A stretch of 64,000 nucleotides of DNA from Gonocerus acuteangulatus (lineage: Eukaryota > Arthropoda > Insecta > Hemiptera > Coreidae): positions 91,691,696 to 91,755,695 of the forward strand of contig OX328124.1 of assembly GCA_946811695.1 (NCBI GenBank), read 5' to 3'. The translations under genes were made by a program, and so were the position numbers. Shown here one piece after another: positions 46,111 to 58,111 of this stretch (position 1 is its first letter; every line of letters starts with the position of its first letter). The notes below the pieces were generated by a model. The model was not told the DNA's origin and did no database searches. It saw only the letters and a list, made by a program, of their open reading frames with translations.

Positions 46111-48047
46111 TGAGAAGAGGAAGAACTGTCACTCACAGATGTGTAATCATTTCTGGATATCGTTTCTAAGATATATTCAAAAAGATCGCAAGACTCAAAA
46201 CTAACGTTTCTCTCTATTTTCATTTTAAAGTTTTGAGTCTTCCATTTACTCTCATAAGTCTGAAGGTGTGTGTTTTATGAGTATATTGATAAATAAATAG
46301 ATAGCAAAGACATAACTTCTTTTTAATTATTATTTATTTATTTACGGAGCTTTACAACAGCAAGGCGATTTGCTTACTTAAATAGTTCATAAAACAAAAT
46401 GAATAAAAAGCAATATAAAATAAAAGAGTAAAAATTAGTTTCTAATAAAGTATTTAAATGATATAAAATATACACAAAACAAAAAATAAAACAAATAAAA
46501 AAAATAATAATAATGAAAAAATATACAAAAAAAGTTACACAATTAACTAATAAAAAATGAGAAAATTGTGATAATAATAAGTAATGTAATTCTTTATTGC
46601 AAGACAAAAATCATTATTATGTATTTGTGTCTGTATTGGTAGAGATTTAATAAGAGGACTTAATTTTCTCTTCTTAAGCTGCATCTACGTGCGCGAACAC
46701 TCACAAACACACACGCGCGCGCACACATACACACACAAAATCACTCACACAGACCCACATTCATACTTGCATAATTCGACGCGAACATAAGGCTTGTGTC
46801 ATATTTTGTCATAATGTTTTAGTTTATGTAAGTGTTGTAAAATGGTAACAATGTGTGGGCTTCTTTCGGAAAATGAATAATTATTATTTATTAGATGTTA
46901 CTACAAGATAGTAAATGCAGTTGCAATCGGAAGGCTATAACTGTACCTGAAACCTACTAACTCAAAACCGTACACCCTTCGAATTTTTTCGTGCCGATTT
47001 TCTGAAGACGAACTCTTTCTGTACCTAATTTCATCAAACTCGCACCACTTTTGTGAGCCGTAAAGCGCAAACGGATAAACACAAAAATACAACGAACACA
47101 TATATAACGAGGGGCTATAAAAGTTGACCTTTCTCGTCAAACCTTCCGGATTGAACCATAGAGTCGAAGACATAAGCAGGGGTTTATTCACAGTGCGTAG
47201 GGAGGAAACGCGCTAAACTGTTGGACTTCAATTCGATTAACTCCTGAATCTCTTGTATTTAAGTTATACCCAGTAAGAAGGCTCGACGAAGCATATATTT
47301 TCCTAAAGACATTCATGTGGGCGGATTGGGCGAATAACAGTCTAAGTTTATGGGACTTAAATGTAAAATCAATGTTCAATTCATAGTCATCGAATGACCG
47401 ACACACTGTTGCAGGCGTTGGTGTATTTGCATTGACTTTATGAAGGAAATAACGTTTCCCAACCACTAGCCACTTTGTGTGATAATAATGTATTATATAA
47501 ATTGTTTCAGGTCAGCATTATTTTACTCAAGCCAAAATGAGAACTTGGAACACAAATAGCAATTTTATTTTAATTTTTCATTTCATACTAATATTTGTGT
47601 TAACAATAAATAGTAATTTAACAAAAAAAAATGGCCAATACATTATTTGCAGCGGTTTACAAGTTATTTAAAAAATAGATATGAACGAATGATAATGAAT
47701 ACCCAAAATCAGCAATCCTTTCATACAAACATACATCAGTACCTGTTTCATATTATCAGAAAACTAGCTATGTAGAAACTCATTAATAAGAGGGTTGTTG
47801 GGAATATGTGAAAGGCGCTGCGTGGGAAGGGTCGCGTGGGACGAATCGATATCGTAAAATACTTTTTAAAAAACAGCTGATATCCAAATAAAGTTTTCCA
47901 AGGCTGATGAAATTAAAGTAGAACTCATTCCTTGCGATGGTCATGTACAGTCATTACCTGATAAAATAATGGCTCCAGTGAGTCGTAATAAGTAGACAGA
48001 AGATGACTAAACTTCTAAGGCAAAATATTTTGTTTAAGCAAAATAAT
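46111..48047. other. Anonymous AT-rich DNA
   Basis: Two overlapping minus ORFs of 96 and 92 codons (46901-47191, 47188-47466) look partly protein-like but carry no known motif. A short (CA)n lies near 46700-46740. Confidence 0.35.

Positions 48048-48134
<87 letters not shown>
48048..48134. repeat. (CT)n-(AT)n compound microsatellite
   Basis: CT dinucleotides at 48048-48066, then AT to 48134 with one ATACAT interruption. Confidence 0.95.
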
Positions 48135-48136
<2 letters not shown>

Positions 48137-49138
48137 CACGAATTAATTCAATAAACCTTTCAACAAAATTTTCGAAAACATATAACACTATTCAGTTTTC
48201 CTTAAGGAACATTCGGAGGTAGGGAGACCGGTCATTTAAAGTTGAAGCACCATATGAAAACTAAAAATTGTTTAAAGACTAAGGATTTGAAAAAGTGTAA
48301 ATTTGTTCAATAATTAACTTTCTAATAATAGTCAAGAACAACTTTCAGTAACTAAGGAAAGCCACATTTTTTTTTTTTTTTTTTTTATAATAGATTCGTC
48401 TATAAGCCTTGACTAAAATGGTGATCGAAGATAATCTTCAAGACTGAAATAATACTTTTTTTTTTAATCTTAGGATGGGAATTCAAAACAAATTTACAAA
48501 TAAAATTAACGGTTTTAAAGCTCACAACTAAAGATGTTAATCGGTGAAGTATGTAGTGGCCTTTAGGCCCAGAATGTCTCCTAAATCCCATCAGCATCAC
48601 AAATATCAATTTCTAGTTAGAGGCAGTAAAATATATCTAATAATTCAGTTAAATATCTAAAAATTTAGTCAGAATAAGAGTGAGAAACGAGAATTTCTGG
48701 TATTCGGCAATGCAGCACATAACCTGAATTTATGCATAAGGCCTGTAATTATTTAAACCATGAGTGTGAATATTTTTCTAAATTCTTTATAGTGCTATTT
48801 TGAATGTATTGTGACTTAAATATCTTACTAAGACATATTGCTAAATATAAGAACCAAGAAAAGGACACTGTGCGAGAACCGGAAATTGACGTAGACTATA
48901 TGTACAAAAATGAAAATTAATTGTACACATACATAAGAAAAATATAAATGGTTTAATTTAATTCAATTTCCTTTCCTTTTTTTTTTGTTTTGCTATTTTT
49001 ATTAAATAAAATTTGTTATTCTTTACTAATACTGAATTAATCGTTTATTGGTTAAAAAAAGGAAGTTGAATAATACGTTGTTCATAAATTAAAGGGACTT
49101 TATTTAATCAAATAATAAAGAAACATTTTACTACTTAA
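48135..49138. other. Anonymous AT-rich DNA
   Basis: T tract at 48369-48386. Nothing else is recognised. Confidence 0.4.
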
Positions 49139-49728
49139 TCTATATATATAAAAATCACGTGTCTGTCTGTTTTTTCCTTATACAAATCTACGCCGTTTGA
49201 CCGATTTTGACCAAACTTGGCACACAGGTAGGTCTTGTTACGAGAAATCTCCTAGGCTAGGTCAAAATATTAAAATTTCAAAATTTGGTCAAAAGGCCAA
49301 AAGTTTTGTTCAAGAAAAATTGGGTACACTGAACTATTCAGATTGTGACGGCCATTTTGAATAATGTCTCAAATTTATTAGTTGATGTTCCTGATAATTA
49401 GAATAACTCGAACTGATTGATGACTTTACATCATTATATAATCATATAATGCAGTTTATTTCAATTTTATTTCAACAGTCACTGTCTAACTAAGGAGCGT
49501 CACTGTCTACTATTCTTTGAAAAGAGCTATCTACTCGCAGGCTCTGCTACTAGCCTCTGTCGGCTGTTAGATGAAGTGCTGGCCTCTGTCGGTATCATTA
49601 TGAACTAAAACAAATTCACATCGTTTGACCGATTTTCGTAACTGGGTATAGACAACTAGGTATCAAGTAGATCTTGATACGGCGAGAGTCATAGACAGAA
49701 AGTAGGTGTAGTATGGCACACTGGGTAT
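49139..49728 (+). mobile_element. Non-autonomous Helitron, second family, second copy
   Basis: Starts TCTATATATATAAAAATCAC after A and follows 5606-6191 through its length with small indels (for example GACCGATTTTGACC, GGCACACAGGTAGGTCTTG). It ends near GGCACACTGGGTAT without the final CAGCTAG, so the 3' terminus is lost or mutated. No coding capacity. Confidence 0.75.
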
Positions 49729-50499
49729 CCGCCTCATGAATAATTTATTGTTAAAACCTCTGAGAGAATAAATTAGATTTTGGAAGTTTTGAAAAAGGAA
49801 AATAAAATCATAAGCATCCTACAAAATATAAGCAATACTGTTTATCAAATTCCTAAAATATGAATCTAATTATAGAAATATAGCATCTCCATATAATTTT
49901 CATTATTTGCCTTCATTTTTATGATACACATTAATTATTCCTCCACCGGTGTCTAGGTTAGATATTCCACCGCTGACACACAAGTCGCTGTAATCTCAAC
50001 AAAACGATATGCAGAAGAATATCCAGGAGTCTAGGAGCAAGGCTCGATTGATTAAAAACCTATGCATGGGCATTGAAAGTGGGACTCAGTCCCTGAAAAC
50101 GTTCTGCAAAATAAAATACCTGTGGACATTTTTTTCATCCTTCTGAACATCAATTTCCACCATCCAACCATTCCAAGAACGAAACAATTTGCGTTCTATC
50201 ACGAAACCACTGGAGAATCATGCTCTGAATCAGGAAAAATACATATCACAGTGCCCTTGACATGTTCAAGCCACTAAGGAAAATCTACAAATTGTTAAGC
50301 AATTTTTCTTCTAAATAATTATTTTACAAGATATATCATTATTGACCATTGTATCAAGTTATAATAATGGAATAACTAATGAAACCACTAATCAACAATT
50401 TACTTAGAGAACAAATCCAGGCGGTAAATTGGTCGACTCAGCGATAAGGCTGTGTAGTTTTTGAAAGCATAGCCAAAAACAGGTACAATTTTAACTCAC
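49729..50499. other. Anonymous AT-rich DNA
   Basis: Nothing recognised. Confidence 0.4.
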
Positions 50500-50726
50500 C
50501 AAAGCGTATCCAACAAACACTGACATGAAGCATTCAGGACGTACAACGAACAGAACAAGTAGTCACAGTTGGACTCCATGGCTAAAACTGAACCAAATCC
50601 TTGGGAACAGAGGGCTGTTGGGTCTCTGTACTCTTGGAAGTACGGGGAAACCCTGAACAGGCAAATGTTCAGGTAGGCTGCGGACATTTGTTCTGATTTA
50701 CAGGCTACTGTCAACTGACAAGGATT
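50500..50726 (-). CDS. Candidate exon, 227 bp, cysteine-rich, gene unknown
   Basis: The minus strand has a possible acceptor (AATAGGGACAG), an open frame of 75 codons and a good donor (TTTG|GTGAGT). It reads NPCQLTVACKSEQMSAAYLN, ICLFRVSPYFQEYRDPTALC, SQGFGSVLAMESNCDYLFCS and LYVLNASCQCLLDTLW. Cysteines are frequent, which could suggest a secreted protein, but I recognise no domain. The acceptor lacks a strong pyrimidine tract. Base composition is richer in GC than the flanks. Confidence 0.35.
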
Positions 50727-52145
50727 CTGTCCCTATTTGGAATTATATTATGAAAATTTATGGCTAGCTTAAATATGCATTTGACAGTATTTGGTTATTA
50801 ATAAATTCATAACCATCAGCCAAAATGTATTATTATTTCACTAGTATATGTTGCTTTCAAAAATGTTTTAATAATTTATTTCACTAAATCTGGAAGAATC
50901 TAGCCTATGTCTATATCATAACAAAGGACCTATCACAATCCGCCACATCTTGGAGGATTCCTCAACATTCAATAGATACTTCAGAGTTCCTGATAGGCGA
51001 CGAACTACATCAGCACTCTCATCAGACTAGTCAGAGGTGATAAACAAATTGGTGCAAATATTAAAGCTTAATATTTAATAAATATTTAATAAAATAGCCT
51101 AAAGAAATTAATAAATAAAATAACGGAGGAACCAGAACAGTTCCACAGACATATAGTTAAAGACTAAACCACTGAAAGGGCGAAATAATCCTGCAGTTGA
51201 TCGCCCAGGAAATAAGAAAAAAAAATAGTTTTTTTTTTTAATAACCGGAGCACATTCAATGTGGTTTAATTTGATAACTCAGGTCAAATGATCTTTAAAT
51301 AGCTACATTTCTCCAGAATGTGCTAAATGTGTACCCGAAAGCCTATTAACACAAAACTGTTAGCTTTGAGGATTTCATTGCACAATTTCTGCCGGAAAAA
51401 AAACATTGTTACAGTGGTAGAGCTCGCCTGGATAACGATCTTGGCATTTTGTTTTAGGGAAAGTATTTTTAGGAATAAGTAAACTTCAACATTTCTCATC
51501 TACTCTTTCGGAATCCTTCATTAATTCGAAGGGGGGCTTTTCTGAATTCCGAAAGGAAAGCTAGAACCTATCCAAGATCATATAGATCGTATGAGGTGCA
51601 TTTCGGATTAGTTTTACCATGGTTTATAGAGCAGGACCTATCCTAAAGGTCTTTGTAACAGGAAAGGTTTATGTGAACGTGGCATTTCTGGATAAACATA
51701 AACCATCATATTTGAAACAAAGTGTACAAAAAAACAAAACAACAAATTGTGACATATTCTTAAATAATGGAGAGCACATTACCACAATTAATACCAAATT
51801 GAATAATATTGGGAGAAGAAGGGTGTTAGGACATGTCCTTGCCTAACAGGCGAGTAAGGCCGCTGGAGTCCCCGCCTGTGACGCAACAAGGAGGAATGCC
51901 AGGCAGCCATGATGGCGTTAATACCAGCTGGAACGCTAAGTAGCCAATACTCCCAAAATTCCTCAATCCCTACTGTATCAGCTGGTGTCTAATAAATCAC
52001 AGCGACAGCCAGGACAATCAGCATTAAAAACAGTGTGCGGGAAGCTAACCAAAAATAAAATTTCTAATATCATGTCAACTAGATGCCGTAAGCTAATAAT
52101 TCTTTACACAACCCCGATTAAATGTTGTCTGTAACATCATTCATA
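50727..52145. other. Anonymous AT-rich DNA
   Basis: A 75-codon plus ORF (51619-51846) has no recognised motif. Nothing else is seen. Confidence 0.4.
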
Positions 52146-52149
52146 TATG

Positions 52150-52247
<98 letters not shown>
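52146..52247. repeat. (AT)n microsatellite
   Basis: About 100 bases of AT with a few G or C interruptions. Confidence 0.95.
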
Positions 52248-52248
<1 letters not shown>

Positions 52249-53389
52249 CTTTATTAAATATGTATGTAAATGTTTTCTCTTGCTTTCTTTTCTGTTTTAG
52301 TTTTTTATTTCTTTTTCATATTTTATTTTATTCCATATATTTACATCACTTGTTAAATATGTATTTATATTTTTTGTTAAAGAAACATTCTTGTGTATAA
52401 GTAAATACAAACGTTTAGTATCCAGACGAGGCTGGAATACATAGTTCAGAATAAACTCCCACGATAGCGGGTTACACAAGCGTGGAAAACGCGGAAAATT
52501 TTTCAAATTGATTTCCTATAAAAGAAATACTTTAAAAACATTTTATTTAAATATATTCTTTAAAATAATTAGTAAACCTAGCAAAAATAACTTGTCAAGA
52601 TATATAGAATTTTTAAGAGTTGTAACTCTAAGAGAAGTCTTTCCAAAGTCGAAATTCACCCTAATCGTTGAATGTAAATATAAATATGAGATATATTTTT
52701 AATTATTTAAAGTGTTTACATTCTAGAATACTTGTGAAGCATGGCCCTATGGCGACTCGCTGCAATAAGATAGAGAAATGGTATGATCAGCACTAAGTCG
52801 GGTATTCTCTTTATAATAAATAAATAGTAATTGAGTTTACTGTTATACCAAACTCAGACTTGAAAAGATGAAGCTGCTGTCTAATTAGAGTAAAATTAGG
52901 ACAATAAAATAAAAGGTTTTTTTTATAATTTCTTTGCTGTATTTGTTTAATGTTTTTGCAGATTCTTTGGCCAGCTGGTTTGGTGTTCTGATACGATTTC
53001 CTCTGTATTCCTATAAACTTCCTCAGATCGCGCAGATCATCTTCCTCTTTGCTTGTATATCTGTTATGATAATATATGCAACACAAGCATGTACAATAAA
53101 ATACAAATAAAGTTTATTAGCAATAGATCTAACAATTATTTTTAATTTCATATAGAAGATAAAAGTGTTTGTGTATTGAAGAATCCTCTTCTGAAATACA
53201 TCAAGAGAGGACATCATTCATAAAGGAGTGAAGTAATTGAGAGGAGATCGTTGGAATGCGAATGTCGATAAAGTCAGTAAAAATATTTATGTTTTACATT
53301 TTTTTTCACCCAATTATTCCTTTATGAGGCAAAAAAACAAAAACAATGTGCTAGTAAAAACGCTTGTAAAGTTGCAACATATTAGTTTA
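52248..53389. other. Anonymous AT-rich DNA with a charged minus ORF
   Basis: The minus ORF 52811-53086 (91 codons) reads SKEEDDLRDLRKFIGIQRKS and FYCPNFTLIRQQL, the latter resembling the cysteine-rich C-terminus of some LINE proteins. It is too short to classify. Confidence 0.3.
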
Positions 53390-53400
53390 CAGGCAGTAAA
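53390..53400 (+). repeat. Target-site duplication, 5' copy
   Basis: CAGGCAGTAAA here is repeated exactly at 58101-58111. Confidence 0.85.
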
Positions 53401-53513
53401 GAGCTTGTTTTTTTCACTCTGTCTAAAGATTAGTATTGTACAGTTATTACAAAGTGTATTCGCAAGAATTTGATCCGCTTTGGCGCGGATTAATACCTTC
53501 TTTAAGGAGAAGT

Positions 53514-54392
53514 ATGAAAACTGGGCGCCGGAAGGAAGGACGAAAGAGGAAAAGCCTGGAATGCATGAAGGAAGATTCTAACCTTGGCAGTACAGAAGAA
53601 GTAAGTGAAGACGTTTCCATGGCAACGGGAGATCTACCATTCACTTCAGAACCTGAGGTAACCTGTAATTATTGTACTGAGTTCCCTGCGATTGGCAACA
53701 CTGCTAGTTCTCAACAGCTGTTTTCACTGGAGACCAAATCTAACCCTTTCATTGAACCTCAAAGAAAAAGAAATAGATATTGTTCAAAATCAGCTGTTTT
53801 AAATACTGATTCAACACCAGTTCAACTTCATAATTCTTTCTCTCCAATTCAAAATTTAAATGATAATGACGATAATAACAATACAGAAACAAATAAAAAT
53901 AGTGTTAAAATCCCACCAATATTCGTTTGTGACGCTGACGACTACCAAAAAGTTTTAAGTGACATAAAAACTATTGTAAAGTCAAAATTTTATTTGCAAC
54001 AATATTTTAAAAAAATAAAAGTTTCATTAACTTCGACTGACGACTTCCGTTCATTGACCAAATTTTACGACAAAGAGGACGTAAAGTACTACACTTTCCG
54101 AAATCCCGCGGACAAAAAATTGTCAGTTATTATTAGAGGCGTGCCATACAGTATTACTGACCAAGAACTGTTTGATGAGTTGTTAGAAAAATACCCGGTA
54201 ACCAAGGTTACAAGATTACTGAACAGAGAAAGGTTCCCAACACCTCTTATTGCAGTAGAGCTGGAAAATAGTGCCAACGGCAAATCAATATTTAACCTAG
54301 AGACCCTTTTTAGCGCGGTTCCTCCCTCCCCCATAGGGAGGAACCCCGCTTATAGGGTTGATACAATGAAACAATCCGGAAGTGCCGACTAG
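53514..54392 (+). pseudogene. Jockey ORF1, gag-like nucleic-acid-binding protein, 3' end replaced
   Basis: In Jockey elements ORF1 binds element RNA and carries it to the chromosome. The first ATG in the open frame is at 53514, 113 bases from the element start. The N-terminal part is basic and low-complexity (KTGRRKEGRKRK, asparagine run NDNDDNNN). About residues 190-265 read FRNPADKKLSVIIRGVPYSI, DQELFDELLEKYPVTKVTRL and FPTPLIAVELENS, the layout of the PRE_C2HC domain of insect gag-like proteins. Three CCHC zinc knuckles should follow, but the sequence switches near 54306 to unrelated DNA and stops at 54390. The residues after NLETLF are therefore not native. Confidence 0.8.
54312..54350. 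repeat. GC-rich hairpin at the break in ORF1
   Basis: AGCGCGGTTCCTCCCT (54312-54327) pairs with AGGGAGGAACCCCGCT (54335-54350) with one mismatch and a 7-base loop. CCTAGAGACC at 54296-54305 is repeated at 54414-54423, so 54306-54413 may be a small insertion with a 10-bp target duplication. Confidence 0.75.
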
Positions 54393-54423
54393 AAAATTTC
54401 GCGTTTCAGAACCCCTAGAGACC

Positions 54424-54467
54424 GAAAATAACGGTGGTTCAAATTTGTATATATATATATATGTATA

Positions 54468-54530
<63 letters not shown>

Positions 54531-55345
54531 CTGTTCGCTCTCTAGATAGAAGACGAATGGTCCGATTTTGATGAAATTTGGTACAAAAATCCTTCGTCCG
54601 ATTTGAAAGGTCAAGTTCGTTAACCAGCAAAATCCGCCTACTGGAAGATGGCGTTTGGGGCGAAATTCGCGCAAAAAAAATCGTAACGCTTACGTTTTTG
54701 AGTTCATAAGCTTGTAAGTACTCGTTTTATATGATTCCTGGGCTAGGAAAACGAATGAAACCATTTTGAAGGCGATCGCTTTAACCGTTTTCGAGAAAAT
54801 TGGAAAAATAGTTTTTGAATACCGTTTTTGCTTTGGGTACTTAGAATTACGGGATTCAGTTGAAACTTTATCTGCATGTTCTACTTTCATTAAAACTAAT
54901 ATGTTGAAAGTTTTGTTACGTTTGGAGTTAAGGAAGGGTTAGAATAAAATATTTTATGAACAGACATGAAAAGTTTTGGGAAGTTCGTATACTTTCATTA
55001 ATATCTCGAACACGGTTGGGAAATCGTGGTAAGTGGATAGAAACTATTTGAAAGCTTACTAAATTCTCTACAAAAAAGATTCTAAAACTATTTTTGATTA
55101 GGTTATGTCAATCGGAGAAATAAGTGCTTAAAACTTCAAATACGTCTGTTTTGTTCTTATGAACGGGTTTTTGTCGTTCTTGTTGTAATTTTTGTCTCTT
55201 TCCCTTCGTTTTTTATTGCTTTTTATTTTTTTAATTTCTTATGTTGCGAAAATTTTGTGTGTAAAACAGGATATGAAAAATGAGGCCAATTTTCTGTTGC
55301 TAGAAATATTATAAATTTTGGGAACTTTCATTAATATCTCGAAAA
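54424..55345. other. Foreign segment inside the Jockey element
   Basis: Has an (AT)n tract (54449-54525), then TTTGTCTGTTCGCTCTC and GGTCCGATTTTGATGAAAT. That wording recalls the 5' regions of the Helitron family at 5606 and 49139 (TGTCTGTCTG, GACCGATTTTGACC). No CTAG terminus or coding frame is found, so it is an unclassified insertion that came with or after loss of Jockey sequence. Confidence 0.45.
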
Positions 55346-55348
55346 CTC

Positions 55349-57699
55349 TCGAATGCAAACGGACTAAAAAAAAGACAGACATTACTGACAAACTTTCTTA
55401 GCAGAAACGACATTGACATTGCTTGCATCACTGAAACACACCTCATTAGCACTGACAAATACAGGACACCAGGATACCTAATGTACAGAACGGACCAACG
55501 ATCTAGACATGGTGGAGTCGCAATTCTAATTAAGAAACATTTAGCCCACAATAGTTTGGTTCTGCCTTCCCTTGATCGCCTAGAAGCAGTAGGAATTAGC
55601 TTGGCACTTCAAGACAGGAGCAGTGTTAGCATAATATCTGTCTATAGCCGGCCTGGAATTCGCCTCATACAGGATGATTTTCAAAAACTTTTCATGGGGG
55701 CTCCCACAATAATGATGGGTGATTTAAATAGTAAACATCCTTCTTGGAATTGCCATAAGCAAAATAACAACGGGACACAACTGTTGAGAATTACTGATAA
55801 TCTTAGACTGATGATTTCTGCACCTGACGAACCGACATTTTACCCGACTCAAAGACGCTACACATCCGACATACTAGACATAGCCGTAATTCAAAACTTC
55901 CACTTTCCATTATATCATGACGTACTTACTGACTTAGACTCTGACCATTTACCTGTCATTCTTACTTTCCATGAAAGCCCAAAACTAGAACCACCACCAC
56001 CAAGACTCATCAATGGCCCAATGGACTGGGGAAAATTCAAGACAGAAATGCATGACAACACGGACATTCCACTTACATACAAATCCACTGATGACATCGA
56101 CTCAACTATAGCACAATTTATTTAATCAATATTCATGGCTGTACAAAATTCTCTAAAAACATGCCCAACATTAATGCGTCGATCGTCTAATACAACCACG
56201 CCCCCACATATTCTAACGCTAATTCATCAAAAAAATATTCTACGAAAGAGATGGCAAAGATCTAGAGATCCGGAACTCAAGCGACAAGTAAACCGTTTAT
56301 CGCGAAATATTCGTTTTGAACTTGACAAATACAGGATAGACAAATACAGTAATTACTTAACGAACATGACTCCTGGAGACCCATCGCTTTGGCGAGAGAC
56401 AAGAAGACTATTAAAACAATCTACTGAAATTCCCCCCTTGAAAGACGGACAAAACATTGTAACAACTGACTCAGACAAGTGTAGACTTTTAACAGACTTT
56501 TGAAAATAAACTGAAAACTGGAGACCACAACGACCCACATTGCAGTATGTACTTCACTCTCAGAAACAAGACTAACTGACAGTACAATCGACTTCATACA
56601 GCCTAAAGAAATTTCGCTTCTCATACGTAGGCTTCCTATAAATAAATCACCTGGAGAAGATCAGAAAACGAACTCTGTGTTGAAACAGTTACCCAGGTAA
56701 TGCATCAGCCTTTTAACGAGTATCTTCAATGCTTGTCTCCGGCGAGGACATTTTCCAGAAAAATGGAAACATGCCATTGTGATTTTCATCCACAAGCCTG
56801 GGAAACCGAAGAACAACGCTGACTGTTATCGGCCAATAAGTCTGCTGAATACAATGGGAAAACTTCTTGAAAGGCTGATTGAAGCAAGATTAAGAAGCCA
56901 TCTTTTAGACAGCATACCTAACCATCAGTTTGCATTTAAACCGAAGCACTCCTCAGTCCAACAATTACAAAGGGTTTCTGAAATTATAACAGGGTGCTTT
57001 GATAAGAAGGAATACGCCACTGGACTGTTTCTCGACGTAGCCAACGCTTTCGACTCTGTTTGGCACGAAGGACTCCTGCACAAGCTACGGAACACCAAGC
57101 CTCCTGCTTATCTCTACTCCATCATTTCCTCCTTTCTTCGTGGCAGGACATTCCAGGGAAGAGTGAAGACAACACTCAGCACGAAAAGAACTATTAAAGC
57201 TGGAGTACCGCAGGGGGCCATACTCAGCCCGCTGCTCTACATCTTGTACTGCAGCGATATGCCAGAACCAGACAACTCAGCCCTCGCTACCTTCGCAGAC
57301 GACACACTCATCATCACGAAGAGCACCGACCTCAACGAAGCGATTCTTCACTTGCAAGAAGCGGCAGATGAGGTGTCAACCTGGTACCGAAGATGGAAAC
57401 TCGCAATAAATCCGGTTAAATCTTCAAGTAAAGTTTTTGCACTAAGAAAATTTCAAAATGAAGATTTACCAGAGCTGAAAATTGGTCATCACTCAATTCT
57501 TTGGACTCCAAAGGACCAGAGTATACGCTATCTCGGAGTACATCTAGACACAAGACTGACTTGGCGACATCACATACACAAAAAACTACAAGAAGCTCAC
57601 ACACGACTGTTACAAATTTATCCATTAATAAATAGGAAAACTCCCCTAAAATACACCTGTGGTACACTACTATACAAATCGACAATACTACCCATACTG

Positions 57700-57731
<32 letters not shown>

Positions 57732-58029
57732 ACCCATACTAACTTACGCATGCCCCGTCTGGTTTGGTGCCAGTAACACACACTTAAAACGTTTACAAAC
57801 TTTTCAAAACAAAGTACTCCGAATAGTGTCAAATGCTCCTTGGTTCGTAAGGAACAGCCAGATCCATAGAGAATTGGAGGTTGATCCATTTTTCACTCAC
57901 ATAGAAAAGCTGGTGCGAAAATATCATCAAACACTTCCAGCCTCCAGGAGTTGCGTCTTTTATCAACTGGGACAAATAAAAATGGCTCGAATTAAACATA
58001 GACTATATCAAGACATTTTAAACCTATAA
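55349..58029 (+). pseudogene. Jockey ORF2, endonuclease-reverse transcriptase, disrupted
   Basis: ORF2 normally nicks target DNA and copies element RNA onto it. The endonuclease begins NANGLKKRQTLLTNFLSRND and keeps its catalytic landmarks: ITETHL, SVYSRPGIR, GDLNSKHPSWN and DLDSDHLPV. Breaks follow: TAA at 56123-56125 (FI-stop-SIF), a 1-base shift near 56500 (LLTD to FENKLKTG), and TAA at 56698-56700. From 56779 the reverse transcriptase is open to 58029, with YRPISLLNTMGK, FLDVANAFDSVWHEGL, AGVPQGAILSPLLY and the FADD active site in FADDTLII. It continues IRYLGVHLDTRLTW and ends MARIKHRLYQDILNL. There is no RNase H. A lysine run at 57700-57729 is an inserted poly(A). The start of the endonuclease is lost at the foreign segment. 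Confidence 0.9.
57688..57740 (+). mobile_element. Poly(A)-only insertion with 11-bp target duplication
   Basis: CTACCCATACT at 57688-57698 is repeated at 57730-57740. Between the copies lie one G and 30 A. The total gain of 42 bases is a multiple of three and keeps ORF2 open. It has the form of a target-primed insertion that copied only a tail. Confidence 0.8.
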
Positions 58030-58100
58030 ATTTCACTTGAAAAAAAATGTGTATAATACGTTTCTTGTATTGGACCAAATAAATTGATTTATTTGTTTCT

Positions 58101-58111
58101 CAGGCAGTAAA
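58101..58111 (+). repeat. Target-site duplication, 3' copy
   Basis: CAGGCAGTAAA, exact match to 53390-53400, directly after the Jockey 3' end. Confidence 0.85.

Larger units (their letters stand above)
53401..58100 (+). mobile_element. Near full-length, inactivated Jockey LINE
   Basis: An exact 11-bp duplication (CAGGCAGTAAA) bounds a 4.7-kb element. It has a 113-base leader, a gag-like ORF1 (53514 on), an ORF2 with apurinic-type endonuclease and reverse transcriptase (about 55349-58029), and a short 3' region with AATAAA at 58078-58083. The segment from about 54306 to 55345 does not belong. It replaces the ORF1 zinc knuckles, the ORF1/ORF2 junction and the start of ORF2. ORF2 also has two in-frame stops, one frameshift and a poly(A) insertion. 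The element is 5'-complete but cannot encode its proteins. Confidence 0.9.

Noticed and set aside
52122..52400. 92-codon ORF of Tyr-Ile repeats
   Set aside because: It is translated (AT)n microsatellite followed by T-rich DNA.
57416..57889. 157-codon minus ORF
   Set aside because: It is antisense to the Jockey reverse transcriptase and contains a Phe run from the poly(A) insertion.
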